DNA of 64,000 nucleotides, from positions 45,694,001 through 45,758,000 of the forward strand of contig CM114271.1 of the NCBI GenBank assembly GCA_050084515.1, in the 5' to 3' direction. Of this stretch, positions 36,085 to 48,805 are shown in pieces; position 1 is the first letter of the stretch, and each line of letters begins with the position of its first letter. The position numbers were made by a program, and so were the translations under genes. The stretch is from Blasia pusilla. Its lineage: Eukaryota; Marchantiophyta; Marchantiopsida; Blasiales. The notes under the pieces were generated by a model. It had not been told where the DNA came from. It ran no database searches and worked only from the letters and a program-made list of their open reading frames with translations.

Positions 36085-37457
36085 TATTAGTCGAGTATCC
36101 TAGATTGAAAGGATTTAAGATTTGCCTTTTATATTCTTCCTATTTCTCTTACCACATGTGGAAAGAAAAAGATGGAAGAAAACTTGGATTGTAAACAGGC
36201 CGCATGTGATGTTTCAACATAAAATTAAGTCCTTGTAAATGAGCAAAACCCAGTGTTGTTGTTTTACAATGATAAGGACGATTGGTTTTTTAGTTGTGTC
36301 ATTGTATCCTAGATTGGAAATTGGAAGCCTTATTTTGTAAAGCAAAAAAATTAGTTTTTTGCTAATTTTTTTGCTGGTAACTAACCATATAGAATTGTCC
36401 ATGTCATTTGGGCCAGGGTAAAGAGATATCTACGATGTTGGATGATTTCACCCGAAAATTTTGTGACACCCAAAGCCTAAAGAACTCACGGACATTGTAA
36501 TTTGTGCGGGGTTTGCACTAGGCAGCCAAGTAGTGCTTGGCTTTGATTCACTAGAATTCACTCTATAAGAAGTGAAGTTCAAAAACCTGCAGATCAAAGA
36601 AAAAGGCAAGGACATAACTTCAATATACTATCCCATCTCTCTAAAATCTTACCTTATGGATATTGGACTCTTTTTCATCTTTTCATTTTTTGATCTTATT
36701 TAGTGATGCATGTCGTGCTTTCATTGGCGGCTTGAAAGGACTCTACACGGACCCCTTTAATCCATACTATGAATTATTGCGGCCATATCCACACATGTGT
36801 GTTATAGTCACATAATCAGCTTTGGAATAAATGAGATGCTTGTGATAGTTGATTTGAGGTCAAAGTTGGAGTCACGAAGTTGGAACTGCGAGCGGAGGTG
36901 AACTAAGAGTCGTAAGAAGTTGGAGGTGTGGTCTAAAGGGATGTTGGAGCCGCGGCGACAACGATGCCTGAGATTTTTTTTACCTGGTAGAACTGAAATT
37001 TTCTTTTTTGGATCACATGGTGTTGTTGGATCTCTTTGATTGCAACGCCTTCAAGCTGAGTCGCAATAAGAGGAGAGGAAGAGAGAAGAGAGGAAACTAC
37101 CTTCAACCCAAAGAGATATATTTTTCTAAAGAGAGTTTCTGTTGGGTTGAAGAGAGGAATTTTTTTTTATGAACAATTTTGCAATTTTTTTCTCTGTTTA
37201 GTCACTCCCATACATTGGTTTTTTCTCTTCCATAGTTTGGCAACCCGTCTAAATCTGACTATTAGCGACTTGCACAAAATAAAAATAATTGGAATCACAA
37301 ATGTGGAACAAATCACTTTTTCCATCCAAGGTCTGAAAAAAAAATCATCATTTTTCCATAGCTGATTAGAGTTCAAGCTCATAGTGAACATTTTGGCACT
37401 TCAAAGTACAATCTAAGACCTCATTTTGCATCCTCACAGTGGTTTGTTTAGGATACT
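36085..37457. other. No recognisable gene
   Basis: This holds the presumed 3' untranslated region of the receptor kinase gene, then AT-rich and purine-rich sequence (GAGAGGAAGAGAGAAGAGAGG near 37,075) with no family motif. Confidence 0.4.
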
Positions 37458-38075
37458 TCACACTTCTTTGAGGGACAAAATTGGTTGGTAGATTCCTACT
37501 CCTACCTTCGACTCTCCTAAAACTACAAGCAACACATAGTACATGTGCTTACAAGGGAAATACCTTTTCCCACTTGTCTCTCTTTGGACAAAGTCATTAC
37601 AGGAACATGTGGGAAACCAATAGATATGTACCACGTATACCCCTGTCACACTTGAATCAACAATTTTGTTCCTGACCCAATACATCCTTCCTATTCCAAT
37701 GCCACTATGAACCTCTTTTGTGGCGATGATTTCCATGTTTGCCTCTTGAGCTGATGCGATTCTCTTTGCTCTCTCCATTGTTCCTCTACACATTTTGTTT
37801 CTCTTCACCTCATTTCTAGACTCGAACAGAAATAGTGGATTAAGATCATCCACTTTCTACGGGTACATGTTAACATCAATCTTGGGAAATACGAAGGTCC
37901 CTCTAATACAAACATGCTCTGAAATCCCTCCCTCTACGAGTCTGAAATCGGCACTTGTAAGATTGTCCACTTCATCTTGAATGCAAGTGGTATCTCCAGC
38001 AATGGGCCAAATTTTTGGGGTATTCCTGCGGCTCAATGGCAGCCGATTAAGACTTTCAAAAAGCGCATGATTCAT
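37458..38075 (-). pseudogene. SWIM zinc-finger protein fragment
   Basis: On the minus strand two open frames (38,075-37,857 and 37,853-37,458) are in the same reading frame, separated by one TAG stop near 37,855. The downstream part has CSCNDFVQRETSGKRYFPCK followed by H, the C-x-C-x(n)-C-x-H signature of a SWIM zinc finger. Such fingers occur in MuDR-type transposases and in host DNA-binding or ubiquitin-related proteins. No transposase core is visible, so which of these it derives from is open. The stop makes it a relic unless it is a sequencing error. Confidence 0.55.
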
Positions 38076-39004
38076 TTGGGAAGAAGAAGTACTTCAATTG
38101 ATCCTCGATTCTAGTAAAACAATCAAAGGTTTTTAGCCCCCAGAAGCCTGGCAGTGGTTGTCTTGTCCTTGTACAATTCTTATTCAAGAAAGTGCCATAT
38201 GCTCTCCTATTGCCATCCGATCCTGCCCTGCAAGTTAGGCCACGTCCAAGGTTTCTTCAAGAAATATGCAATTGCTTGAGGCTGCAATCAATCTCAACGA
38301 CCGGAATCCCGTACTTTTGAACTATCCCCGAGATTATATGTTGGGAAGTTCTAGCAATAGAGGGATTTTAAAATAAAACATTCATTGATTGTGCGAGAAG
38401 GTATTTCAACTCGGGTCGGGAGCATTCGGTGTCTCTGAATACAGGCGGGTAATTTCATCATCCAAATCAATCACCCGATTCGTTCCTCGATTTTGACGCT
38501 TGACTTGCTTGAAATCAATATACTTATAAGGTCTCTAAGAGTCTCGTTCAAACTGCTCTACCATCATCTATATGAGACATCTTGGAACACGCCCACGAAT
38601 GTCCCCACCAATGTGGACGTCTTTTCGAGAGGAGTTATAGCTATGCACCAATTGAAAGCTTCCACATATAATTTCTCATCCCCACATCTTACAACGGCTC
38701 TAACATAGAGCTCCTAAATCAAAGGGCCCTTTTACTTAATACTAATAAAACTCTCTCTAACATTTAATGAGAGAGGAGTTTACATAGTGAGTGATTTTAC
38801 TATACAACAACGCTTCCGCACGCACCTCTTCCACACGAAAAATTGGCAAAGAAACAACAAAATCAAGCAGATCTTGCTTCGGTCAGCACTCCCATGAGCT
38901 GTTGAATGGGGAACACGGTCCCCAACCTGCAACAACAAGTGACCAGGGAACTCCTTATTGAAACTCTCTCACTCACTCATTCTCTCTTTGTATATCAATT
39001 ACTT
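38076..39004. other. No recognisable gene
   Basis: Short ORFs only. It may continue the SWIM-protein source sequence (minus strand), but no motif was found. The right edge joins the reversed LTR fragment. Confidence 0.4.
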
Positions 39005-39625
<621 letters not shown>

Positions 39626-39645
39626 CCGCACTTCATATATATATA

Positions 39646-39713
39646 TATAGACAGGATTCAAACCTCGACCTCAAGGTTATGAGCCTTGAGCTACTAGACT
39701 ACTCTACTCCGCA
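39646..39713 (-). pseudogene. tRNA-fMet(CAU)-like sequence of organellar type, 3' end lost
   Basis: On the minus strand, from 39,713: TGCGGAGTAGAGTAG, then a TAGCTC block, then AAGG-CTCATAA-CCTT (anticodon stem and loop with CAU), GAGGTC, and a T-arm-like AGG-TTTGAAT-CCT. This order and wording match the bacterial-type initiator tRNA of plastids and mitochondria much better than cytosolic Met tRNAs. The 3' acceptor strand is replaced by a TA repeat (39,635-39,649), so it cannot fold fully and is surely inactive. It could be an organelle-derived insertion or the head of a tRNA-derived repeat. Confidence 0.6.
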
Positions 39714-40218
39714 TCTAGATTTCTTTGAATTATCCCCTTTACGTTGAGACATCATTTGTTACCCTTTGTTAGATTCAACTGAAACTTGGTGGGATTGATA
39801 GCTTGTAGGATTTAACTAAGAATGCAAGACCCCCATTATGGTTTAGGCCTTAGCTATGGATGTCTCAGATAAGACAATCTTCTAAATGAAGGAAGATCGA
39901 ACGGTCCCTTTATGACATGGATGGGGAGGGTTTTGCTAGTGAGAGAGCATGGAGTGGTGACCTGTCTTACAAACCTACATGTTTGGGACTTTGTATTTTT
40001 GTATTTTATCTCTGATCATTTTTTTTCCAAAGGATGGGTGCAGAAATAGGGCTACTCAATGGTGACCTCGTGAGCATTGCAATAGTTTTCGGGAAAACTT
40101 CGTTAGAAACTCTCGTCCCTTTTTTACAAGAGAAAGGTAGTCAACTTTATAAAGCGTCATTAGGGGTTGTAATGAAATGAAAAAAATTAATCAAAATGAG
40201 TCATACATCAATGAATGT

Positions 40219-43200
40219 ATGAATGTTCTACTTAATATGAAGTTTTTGTGAAGAAATATCTCCATAGAAACTTTGTGTCAAATGCCACACTAAAATCAAG
40301 TTGGGGATGCATGAGGAGGCATTGGACAACAGTAATATAACTGGTACCATCCCTGACTTGAGCGCTCTCATCAATCTTCAAACAATGTAAGGGAGTGAAT
40401 TGGATTCCATGCAAGTTATTGTGGGTTTGTGTTGGTTTAGGGTTTAGGGTTTATCTTTGGAAGTGTCTTTGCACATCCTAAAAGTAGATCATTATTTGTT
40501 CGTATAATAGATATGTTTAGATTTTTAACCACTTTTGGCGGATTGAGATAACATTGTGTAGGCAATTGCAAAACAACCAATTACAAGGTTTTATTCGGTT
40601 CATTGGCTTTGCTCCCAAATCTCACGTTATTGTCGTAGAACCTTCTCATTGTATTATCAAAGTTATTGTGCATTTTAGAGCATTTAATTGAAGAAATATT
40701 TGGTTTGAATGGCTTATAGTGTGAAAGATTACAAATTGTTAAAATTTTGAGATAATCATTGATAGTTAAGTTTTTCTTTGTAAAGTTTCCTTCAATCACA
40801 AGAGACAAATTATGATATAGATGATCTATTCAAGAAAAATAGAAAAGAATTTGGATCATAATTTGAAGTTGTAGTTGTTAAGATCATCTTAAGAATTTTT
40901 TTATTATCTAGATTAGAAGATAGGTAGTGTTATGAAAATAAATATTGTAAATGATTTGTCTTATCAATATCTACAAAATGTATGAGTAGCAAGTAACTAT
41001 GGTATTTTGTGCATTTTCTCAAAAAATTTAGACCATAACCTCTTGGAGGGAGATCTACCACCAGGTCTATCGAAGAAAATTGATACGGGCTCATTGACTT
41101 TTCATAGGCATTCCTTCCTCTCCTTCTTAGTTCTAAGTTTCAATTCAATGATATGTGTTATATATAAGCGAGGGGATGATCAAGTTCCAAATGATTGATT
41201 GATCAAGAACTTTGTTAATCTATAAAAATAAAACTGCGTATTTTGGAATTTTTTCAGGGCAACTGATAATCCATATGTATGTTTTGGAGGAAATCCCTGC
41301 TTACGACCATCCTCCTCACCAAGATCTCCTTCCAAGGGCTTAAGATCCAATATTGGGCCCATAGTGGATGCGGCAATAGGTGGCGTACTTGGGCTATTGC
41401 TTCTAGCAATGATTTTAATTTGCGTGTGTAGAAAGAGGAAGAATTCCAAACTTCCAATTGTGAAGATACATACTCAAACCAATAATGATTGTCTACTTAT
41501 GTGAATTTTTATAATATGTAATCTAATCTTGAATTTAATGAATATCTTTATATTTTCCTTCTTTATCTTATGTTTGTGAGTATTGAATGCCATTGGGTTC
41601 TTTTTGTTAGTCTAGGTAAATTAGATGTGAAAGTTGTTGCCAATGGGGTTTCTTCCTTTTCAAACCAACCTAGAGATCCAAACCAACCTATCTCTTTCAC
41701 ACGAATTGAGATACTTCATGCCACAAACAAATTTTCAAAAAAAATTGGTTAAGGTGGCTACGAAGATGTTTACTACGGATAATTGCACGATGGTCAAGAG
41801 GTGGTTGTGAAAGTGAACAAAGGAAATTCACACCAAAGAGAAAAGGAATTTTTGAACAAGATAAATCACGTCGTCATCAAAAAATTCGTGTGTCAAAGTA
41901 GTATCAAGAATCACTAAGATGTTGACTAATTGGAAATAAGTGTAAATGAACATACAAACTTATGATCTACAAGAAATCAATAGCATGAGTATGGTTGGCA
42001 TTCAAAGTCTTTCTAGGCTTAATTATTAATACTTTCAATCATTTAGCTTTGAATCTCATTCAACATTTGGTGGTGGATGTGGCTAGGTAATGCTCCTATC
42101 AAGATTATACCACAAAATTTTTTATTTTTTATAGATTATTGCAAGGAAGAAAATGAGCGAGTTTTAATATTTGCATTCATGTCTCAAGGGACTTTGCAAG
42201 AGCATCTCTATGGTAAGCATTCCCTTCTTCTCATTCTAATAACCCCTTCATCCCATCCAGATTATGTCATACCCAAAATCATCCCACGACTCATGAAAAG
42301 ATATAGACTTTTTCCTTCGACCAATGGTTCAAAGGTTCTATTCTTTTCTTACTTGAAAGGAAATTTTTTGCCTGAGGGAGAAAGAAATAAAACTCTTGGA
42401 ATAGTGAGAAAAAACGTGAGTGTGTTAATAAGATCCCCCAATTTCCACTAACTTGTTCTTGGCTTTGAAATAGGTGAAGGAGGAACTCATGTACCACAAC
42501 CACTAGATTGGCAAACAATACTAGATATTGTCCTCAACGCTACGCGAGGTGATGATGATACTTGGATTTAGCGTGCATCTAAATTCATGCATATGCATTG
42601 TAGTATAAGGAAGATGTGTGCATTTAGAGCACTTATCCCTTTCAAATGAAGGATACATGATTCTATTTACTCAAGAACAGTCCTTCATGCGATCGATTTG
42701 TTGTTCTACTCTAACTACTACAAGTTTTTCTTGTTTGTGGCTTCTATACTTCTCCAAGAATGGAATACCTGCATCATTCTTGCTCTCCCTCTCTTATCCC
42801 TCGAGACATAAAACCAAGAAATATTTTATTGACCGACAAGCTCATGGCCAAAATATCAGATTTTGGTATTTCAAATTTTGGAATCATTTGAGTGGCAACT
42901 ACCACTCAAATGATTCCTTATTATTTACTTGTGTGGTAACATCCATGTGCATGTAAGAGTTCTTAATTCCAATATTAGGAATGTAGAAGTTTTTTTTGGG
43001 CGAAGCTCTTGCGTATGAACTTTCACCTCATTAGTGGGTTTTAGCCTTAACTTTGCAATGGTTATTTGCAAGTAGTTCTAATGAGATCTTCAAATTTTCA
43101 TTTTTCTTGGTTATGTAGAGAAATAAGTGCACCCTCATCCCTTTAGATCTTGTTATTAAGAAATTCTAATAATGAAAGAGTTTATTTCAAAAGGTGGGAG

Positions 43201-43605
43201 ATTGTCAACAAAAAAATTCTATCCAAGATGTAGTCGATACTACGCTAGCCACAAATTATAATTTACACTCTCCATGAAGAGTTGTTGAGATAGCAATGGC
43301 ATGTTTGGAGCCTTCTGCAATAAATAGACCGGATATACAAGTTGTTATTGCATTGAGTGAGGCTTTGGATATAGAGGAGCATCAACAAGGGATAATAACA
43401 TCTTCAAATCATTCTCCATATGACCTTATTGCTTCTACTTTTGACCAATACCAACGTGTTCATCCAGGCTCTTGATCTTCTGCTAAGTCCTCCAACGAGA
43501 GCTTTCCTACAATGACTTGGAGTTCCAATGTTACAGCTAGGTAATACTAGTAAAGTATCATAGATTGCAAGGATTTACGCTTTTCCTGTCATCTTCTTTA
43601 TATTT
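40219..43605 (+). pseudogene. Second receptor-like kinase copy, truncated and decayed
   Basis: This is co-linear with the gene at 29.4-36.1 kb from about 32,258 to 36,130, introns included, so it arose by DNA duplication. Kept parts: LRR exons near 40,350, 40,565 and 41,030; the membrane-helix exon near 41,257-41,460; the kinase start at 41,615-41,865; then pieces at 42,088, 42,479, 42,765 and 43,195-43,543. Damage: the P-loop is preceded by a stop (IG, stop, GGYEDVYYG); HRD is changed to PRD (IPRDIKPRN, about 42,800); the exon equivalent to 35,141-35,276 is deleted, with a palindrome at the junction (42,880-42,917). The signal peptide and malectin-like exons are absent. There is no chance of an active kinase. 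Confidence 0.9.
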
Positions 43606-44152
43606 TATCCGTGTTCATAACTCTTAACACAAACTAATTGGATTCAAATGGAGAAAATATCTAAGCATTGAACTATAGCGTTCTTGGACTGGATTAAGAG
43701 TAGTAGACTATTACTCACATTCCAAAATTTCCAAGATGCCCTATCCTAGGGGAAAAAATTGTGACTATAGTTGAATTGGTTCAACACATAAAGTAGCTCT
43801 ACCATATTTTAGGAATTATTACTCTTTAAGCCCAATAGATCAATATCTTACGGATGTCATCTTGAATCTCCATGGCATACTTAGTTTTCACCATGAGGAA
43901 ATTGATGTATCTAATCATTGACCTGCTAGTTTTAATGACCATATCTTTTAGTTGTGCACCATTATTTTCTTTGCTCTATGATTTATCCAAGTTTTTTTAA
44001 GAGCATCGAAGCAAGAGTATTAAGACACCTTAATAATGAAAAATTAGAGAAAATTAATAGGGGAAGTGGTGATGGGATTCTAGATTTATAGTGCAAAGTT
44101 TATCCTTAGAAAGATGTCATGATTTTAAGTTGGTGCATTACCATATAAAGAA
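43606..44152. other. No recognisable gene
   Basis: AT-rich sequence downstream of the kinase pseudogene. Only short ORFs and no family motif were seen on either strand. Confidence 0.4.
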
Positions 44153-45246
44153 ACTAGTAAGGTGCCTGTGCAATGCACGGGAATAATAAGTGTTTGAAAT
44201 TTTTTGTTAGTTTATAACTTGTGATTAATGAAGGGAAGGGATTAATGATGCAACATACAAATTCAAATCTTTTTTTATCGCTTCTTACATAAGGAGACAC
44301 ATTTTCTTGTCGCCTAGTTGCCATATGTCAAACAGAGAGGTGAGGTGTTGGCAAATCAAGAAGGCACTCTCCCATAATAATGTAGGCATTTCCCGTTCCA
44401 TACACAGTTTCCTCAATAGACATGTGCCGATGATATTTTTTAGAAATTAAATTAAAAATTTTAAAATCTATTAAATTTCAAAATTTAGGTGTAATTTCCA
44501 CTCTTATAAATCTTAAAAGAGTAAGAAATCACCTTTAGATAATATCCATCTCCCTAAATAATTACATTACTCCCTAAAAGTTCCAACAAAAATTATTCTT
44601 CCCTTCCACTCTTCCTACCAAAATCACATTTACTAAAAACTTTTCATTAATTTTATTTAATTAAATGATTTTCCTTTTCCATTAAATTGATTTTATTTTC
44701 CCAAAATATCACATGTGAATTCATATGATTAATTTAAGAATAATAAAATCATTCATTTAAATTTTTAAATATAAGAACTATTTTCTAAAATCTTAGAAGA
44801 ATAAGAAAATTTCACTCTTTTAAGTAATTAAAATACTTCATTTAAATGATATCCCAATCCTCTAAATAATTTTAACCTTCCATAAAATTTGATCTTCTCC
44901 TTCTCCATTAAAATTTTTGTGAATTAAGACACAACTTCTAAAATTTTTTAATCCAAATTATTCCATTTTACTGATATTTATAATATGAAATAAATTATTA
45001 ATACTTAATAAAATATTTTTCTATTTTATTCAAATCCTTTTGATTTTTTCTACTTTGAAGATTTCTACCCATCTAATGTGATTTAAATAATAAAATAAAC
45101 AGGTTCAATACTTGAATGCCCCTCCCTAACCCTAAAGCCTCCCTACCCTCCTCCCTCAATGTCGTAAGGCTAAGACCTCAAAACGCCTACGTGTTATTAT
45201 GTGAGGACGGGTTTTCAAACCCCATCCTCTTTTAATAATATAGATA
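44153..45246 (+). repeat. AT-rich ~1.1-kb repeat-like segment, possibly a non-autonomous DNA element
   Basis: It opens ACTAGTAAGGTGCCTGTGC, and the first bases contain a small hairpin (CCTGTGC AAT GCACGGG). It closes near CCATCCTCTTTTAATAATATAG. The inside is strongly AT-rich with no ORF. Segments that start with a GTGCC-type hairpin and end in TTTTAATAATATAGAT-like sequence are familiar as dispersed elements in plant genomes, but I cannot place the class. Boundaries are inferred from these motifs alone. Confidence 0.35.
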
Positions 45247-45750
45247 AGAGTACTCCAAATCAATTCAAAATAAATTTGGGTGCGAAATAGGAATAAGTAT
45301 ATTGGAGACTAATGCATTCTAGGAAGATCTACTCCATGGAAGAGTGGCCATTCCGAATCACTTTTGGAACGAATGGTAACTTGCTCTATTACATTAATGA
45401 AGTTTTCTTGAAGTAATTCAATTTATAGGAGAGAGAGTAGAAAGAAGGCAACCAAATCTTGGCTTGATATTGTTGTTTGTTGGTGAAGTTTATGATTTTA
45501 GGGCTTCTGTTTTTTTTCCATCCTCCAATTGGATTAGGCCATAGAGCACTTTGGGTCCTTCAGACTCTTTTTGTACTTAATGAAGTCACCTATCCTATTT
45601 TATTAAAGTTGCGTATTTTTTTGGATCTAGGGTCCATTCCTAGCATAAGGTTCAAATTTAGAATGTGAGTTTTATTCATTCCAATATTTTTAAAACTCAT
45701 TCTATTCGATGATATATATGTATTTTGTATGTTTTTCCCTTTGATTTTAT

Positions 45751-46056
45751 TGAAGATTGAGTTACAATCAAGCTCATGAGACACCTGAACTGCTACATTT
45801 TGGTACTCACAAAAAATAGGGAAGCTTAATCTTGGTTAGTCAGTTAAGCACGATCATCTTAACTAGGGTTAGTTAATCACAATTAGTCTAACTCAAGACT
45901 ATGGTTAAGGATAGTGTTAGGGTTGATTGCACAAACCCTATATAATTGAGAAGAGGACCAGCCTATACTCATTCTCTCATTGCAAATTTCGTTCTCCATG
46001 GTGGTGTGTGTGTGAGAGCCATTTTCCACCAGTTATGCTTGTTTAGCAATTTTCCA
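45751..46056 (+). repeat. 5' LTR of copia copy 2
   Basis: It runs from TGAAGATTGAG to TTTTCCA (306 bp), co-linear with both LTRs of copy 1. The TATA box is at 45,939-45,945. The primer-binding site TGATATCAGAGCG follows within two bases, at about 46,059-46,071. Confidence 0.85.
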
Positions 46057-46568
46057 TATGATATCAGAGCGAGAGGGGAACATCACTTGAAATTCTTAGT
46101 GTTTGAAGAGAGAAGAGAGGCAAGAGAAGGAAAAATTCCAAGAGGAGGAAATTTTATTCAGAGCTCAGTTGGTGCAGATTTCAGGTGGAGCTTTGACGGT
46201 GATAAAACTTTGGAGACATTTTTTAGGGCTTTCCCGGTCGATTCAACCATCTGGGGCCGCTTCGGCTAGAACGACAACAAAGGCTAGTTCTAACCATCCT
46301 ATACAACTTGTTGAGAGCTTTCCAACGTACCCAAAATTTCTCAATTTTGATACTTTGAGCTCTTATGTAGCAATTTCAGTGTAGGAAAGTGCAATTAGTG
46401 AAGAAAAGTTGTGCAATTTGCTCTCTACAGGCCAATTTTGACTAGTTATTTCATTCAGTTGATCAATTTTGGCAAATTTCAGATCGATTTCTATGTAGGA
46501 GTGGTCTATGCTTCAATTGGAGCAATAGAAAGCCTAAAATTACATTTTTATGAGTAAAATCATTTTTG

Positions 46569-47440
46569 ATGGAATATTCCTCAGCAACAATCACAAGCGA
46601 GAAGCTAGACAAGCAAAATTACAATGTTTGGAAGTTTCGCATGAAACAATTTCTCATGGGTCAAGAACTATGGGAGCTTGTCACAGGTGATGAGGCCAAG
46701 CCAAAAGATGACTCAACAGACTTAAATGTTCGCGCTTGGAACAAACGCGCAAGGCAAGTAATCCACTACATTTCAATAACGATCAGTTCGCCAATAATAG
46801 GTCACATCCAAGATGTTGATATTCCGAAGGAGGCTTGGGATGCATTGGAAAAGATGTTCCAAACATCTACAAAAGCCAGAAAGCTTCAATTGAAACAAAA
46901 ATTGAATGAAGTGAGGAAAGGATCGGAGAGCATGAATGATTATATTTTGAGTATCAAACATATTGTTGATTAGTTGAATAGCATTGGAGTGACAATAGAA
47001 GATGATGATCTGATTTTATTCACTCTTCAAGGCCTTCCAAAAGATTACAAGTCCATTGAGATCTCTATCTCTGTGAGAGAGAAGTATCCAACCTTTCAAG
47101 AGTTAGTTCCTCTGTTAATCAATGAAGAGATGCGCCTAGTAGGAGCGGTAGCTCGTCTAGTCAAACAAGAGAGTGCGCTATTTGGGTTATGGATCAGCAG
47201 AGGGGGGGTCGTGGAGAAACTTCCGTGGTCGTGGTGGATATCAAGCATATGGAGGAAGAGGCACTCAATATAACGTCACTCAATCAACTACGAACCGATG
47301 CAGACACAATCACAAGGTGTTGATGGTGGAAACCGTTGGGGTCGAGGTCAACAACAGATGGTCCCTGGATCTTGCAATTACTATGGGAGAAGGGGTCACT
47401 ATGCAAGGTTTTGCTTCAAGAAGAAGGCAAATATGAGAAC
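46569..47440 (+). pseudogene. copia gag, copy 2
   Basis: It opens at ATG 46,569 (the 135-codon frame at 46,566-46,973). It keeps the UBN2-type gag region open for about 135 codons, with one TAG at about 46,971, then another open stretch to about 47,160 and a frame change. The zinc knuckle at about 47,375-47,425 reads CNYYGRRGHYARFC, with the second cysteine changed to tyrosine; copy 1 keeps that cysteine. Overall it is better preserved than copy 1. Confidence 0.85.
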
Positions 47441-47559
47441 ATGAGCCTTACAACAACAAAACTATGTGGAGCAACAACATCAAGAGCAATACCAAGAACA
47501 ACAACATTCACAAACGGAGCATCTCTTGGTCATGACTCATCATATGGGAGCAATGGTCA

Positions 47560-48805
47560 AGAAAGACTCGATAATAGATTGGTACATGGACTCTGGTGCA
47601 TCAAATCATATGACCTCACAAGCTAAATGGTTAAATAGTTTGGAGTCGATGAAAGATCCTGCAATTGTGCTCACAAGAGATGACACTCAACATCATATCA
47701 CGTATATCGATAAAGTTCCAATAGCATCGATGATCTTTGTGCTCTTGGAAATGTTCTCTATGTTCCTACCATTGCAAGAAATCTCATCTCTATAGGACAG
47801 ATATTAGAACAGGGTTATCAAGTGAAGTTTAACGTAGATGGTTATTTCATTGAAATAATGGATGACCAAACTACGATAGCCAAAGGAACTAGATCTGGCA
47901 GAATGTTCAAATTAGATGTTTCTATGCTAGAGATTCAAACAACAATGTATGGTCAAACCGGCCAACAAGTCACAGATCTAAATGTGTGGCATAAAAGAAT
48001 TATACATATGAAACTTCAAAGATTATAGAGTCTTTCATCATCTAATATAGTTATAGGACTCCCTAAATTAGCGAGTCCTGTTACGTTAGAGCTATGTCCT
48101 CCTTGCTAATTTGGAAAACAAGCTAGATTTCCTTTTCCAAAGCAAGGTAGAAGAGCATCCAAGATATTCGAGTTGATCCACAATGATGTGTGGACAACAT
48201 CACAACATAGCCTTAGTGGTTCCCAGTACTTTGTTTCATTTATTGATGACTTCTCTAGGTATATATGGGTATATTTTCTGAAGGCCAAGTTAGAGATATT
48301 CTCAATGTTCTAGTAGAGAAGCAGACTGGACAACACATTCTGAAATTGCGTTGTGATGGAGGAGGATAGTATCTTTCAACAGTGTTTGATGACTATTGAA
48401 AGATAAGTCACTTGACGTTCGGATGGCATCCAACGTCAAGTGACTTGCCGTTACACTCCACAACAAAATGGAGTGGCTGAGAGGAAGAATCGACATATTG
48501 ATGAAGCGGCACAAGCTATGCTGAATGAGAAGAACATGCCTAAGGTATATTGGACAGAGGTTGTAGCATGTGCAGTCTTCTTAATCAACCGAACTCCAAG
48601 AGTAGGAGTTCATGATAAAACTCCATTTGAAGTCTTCACACGAAGTAAACCTGATTTTTCCTTCTTGAAAGTATTTGGTTGTATTTGTTATGCTTATGTT
48701 CCTTTTGAGAGACGTAAAAAATTAGACCCCGAGTCTGAAAGATGTATCTTCATTGGCTATGCTGATGGAACTAAGGGAAATAAGTGCTACATTCCATCCT
48801 CTAGG
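47560..48805 (+). pseudogene. copia protease and integrase, copy 2
   Basis: The protease keeps an intact WYMDSGASNHMTSQAKWL (catalytic DSGA) at about 47,580-47,635, unlike copy 1. The pre-integrase zinc region follows at 47,822-48,120. The integrase core shows FIDDFSRYIW at about 48,240-48,265 and a well-kept segment at 48,440-48,805 (RYTPQQNGVAERKNR, FLINRTPR, FTRSKPDFSFLKVFGC). A rearranged palindromic stretch at 48,370-48,445 replaces the segment around the second catalytic residue. Stops occur at about 48,027 and 48,108. Confidence 0.85.

Larger units (their letters stand above)
45751..48805 (+). mobile_element. Ty1/copia retrotransposon, copy 2 (5' part, interrupted)
   Basis: It is the same family as copy 1. 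It has a 5' LTR, a primer-binding site, gag, protease and integrase up to 48,805, where a reversed PHD-gypsy LTR begins in the middle of the codons that in copy 1 continue at about 16,478. The rest of this copy would lie beyond the inserted element, to the right of the window. Confidence 0.9.

Noticed and set aside
40430-40460. Telomere-like TTTAGGG repeats
   Set aside because: Only about three units within a pseudogene intron; too short to be more than a microsatellite.
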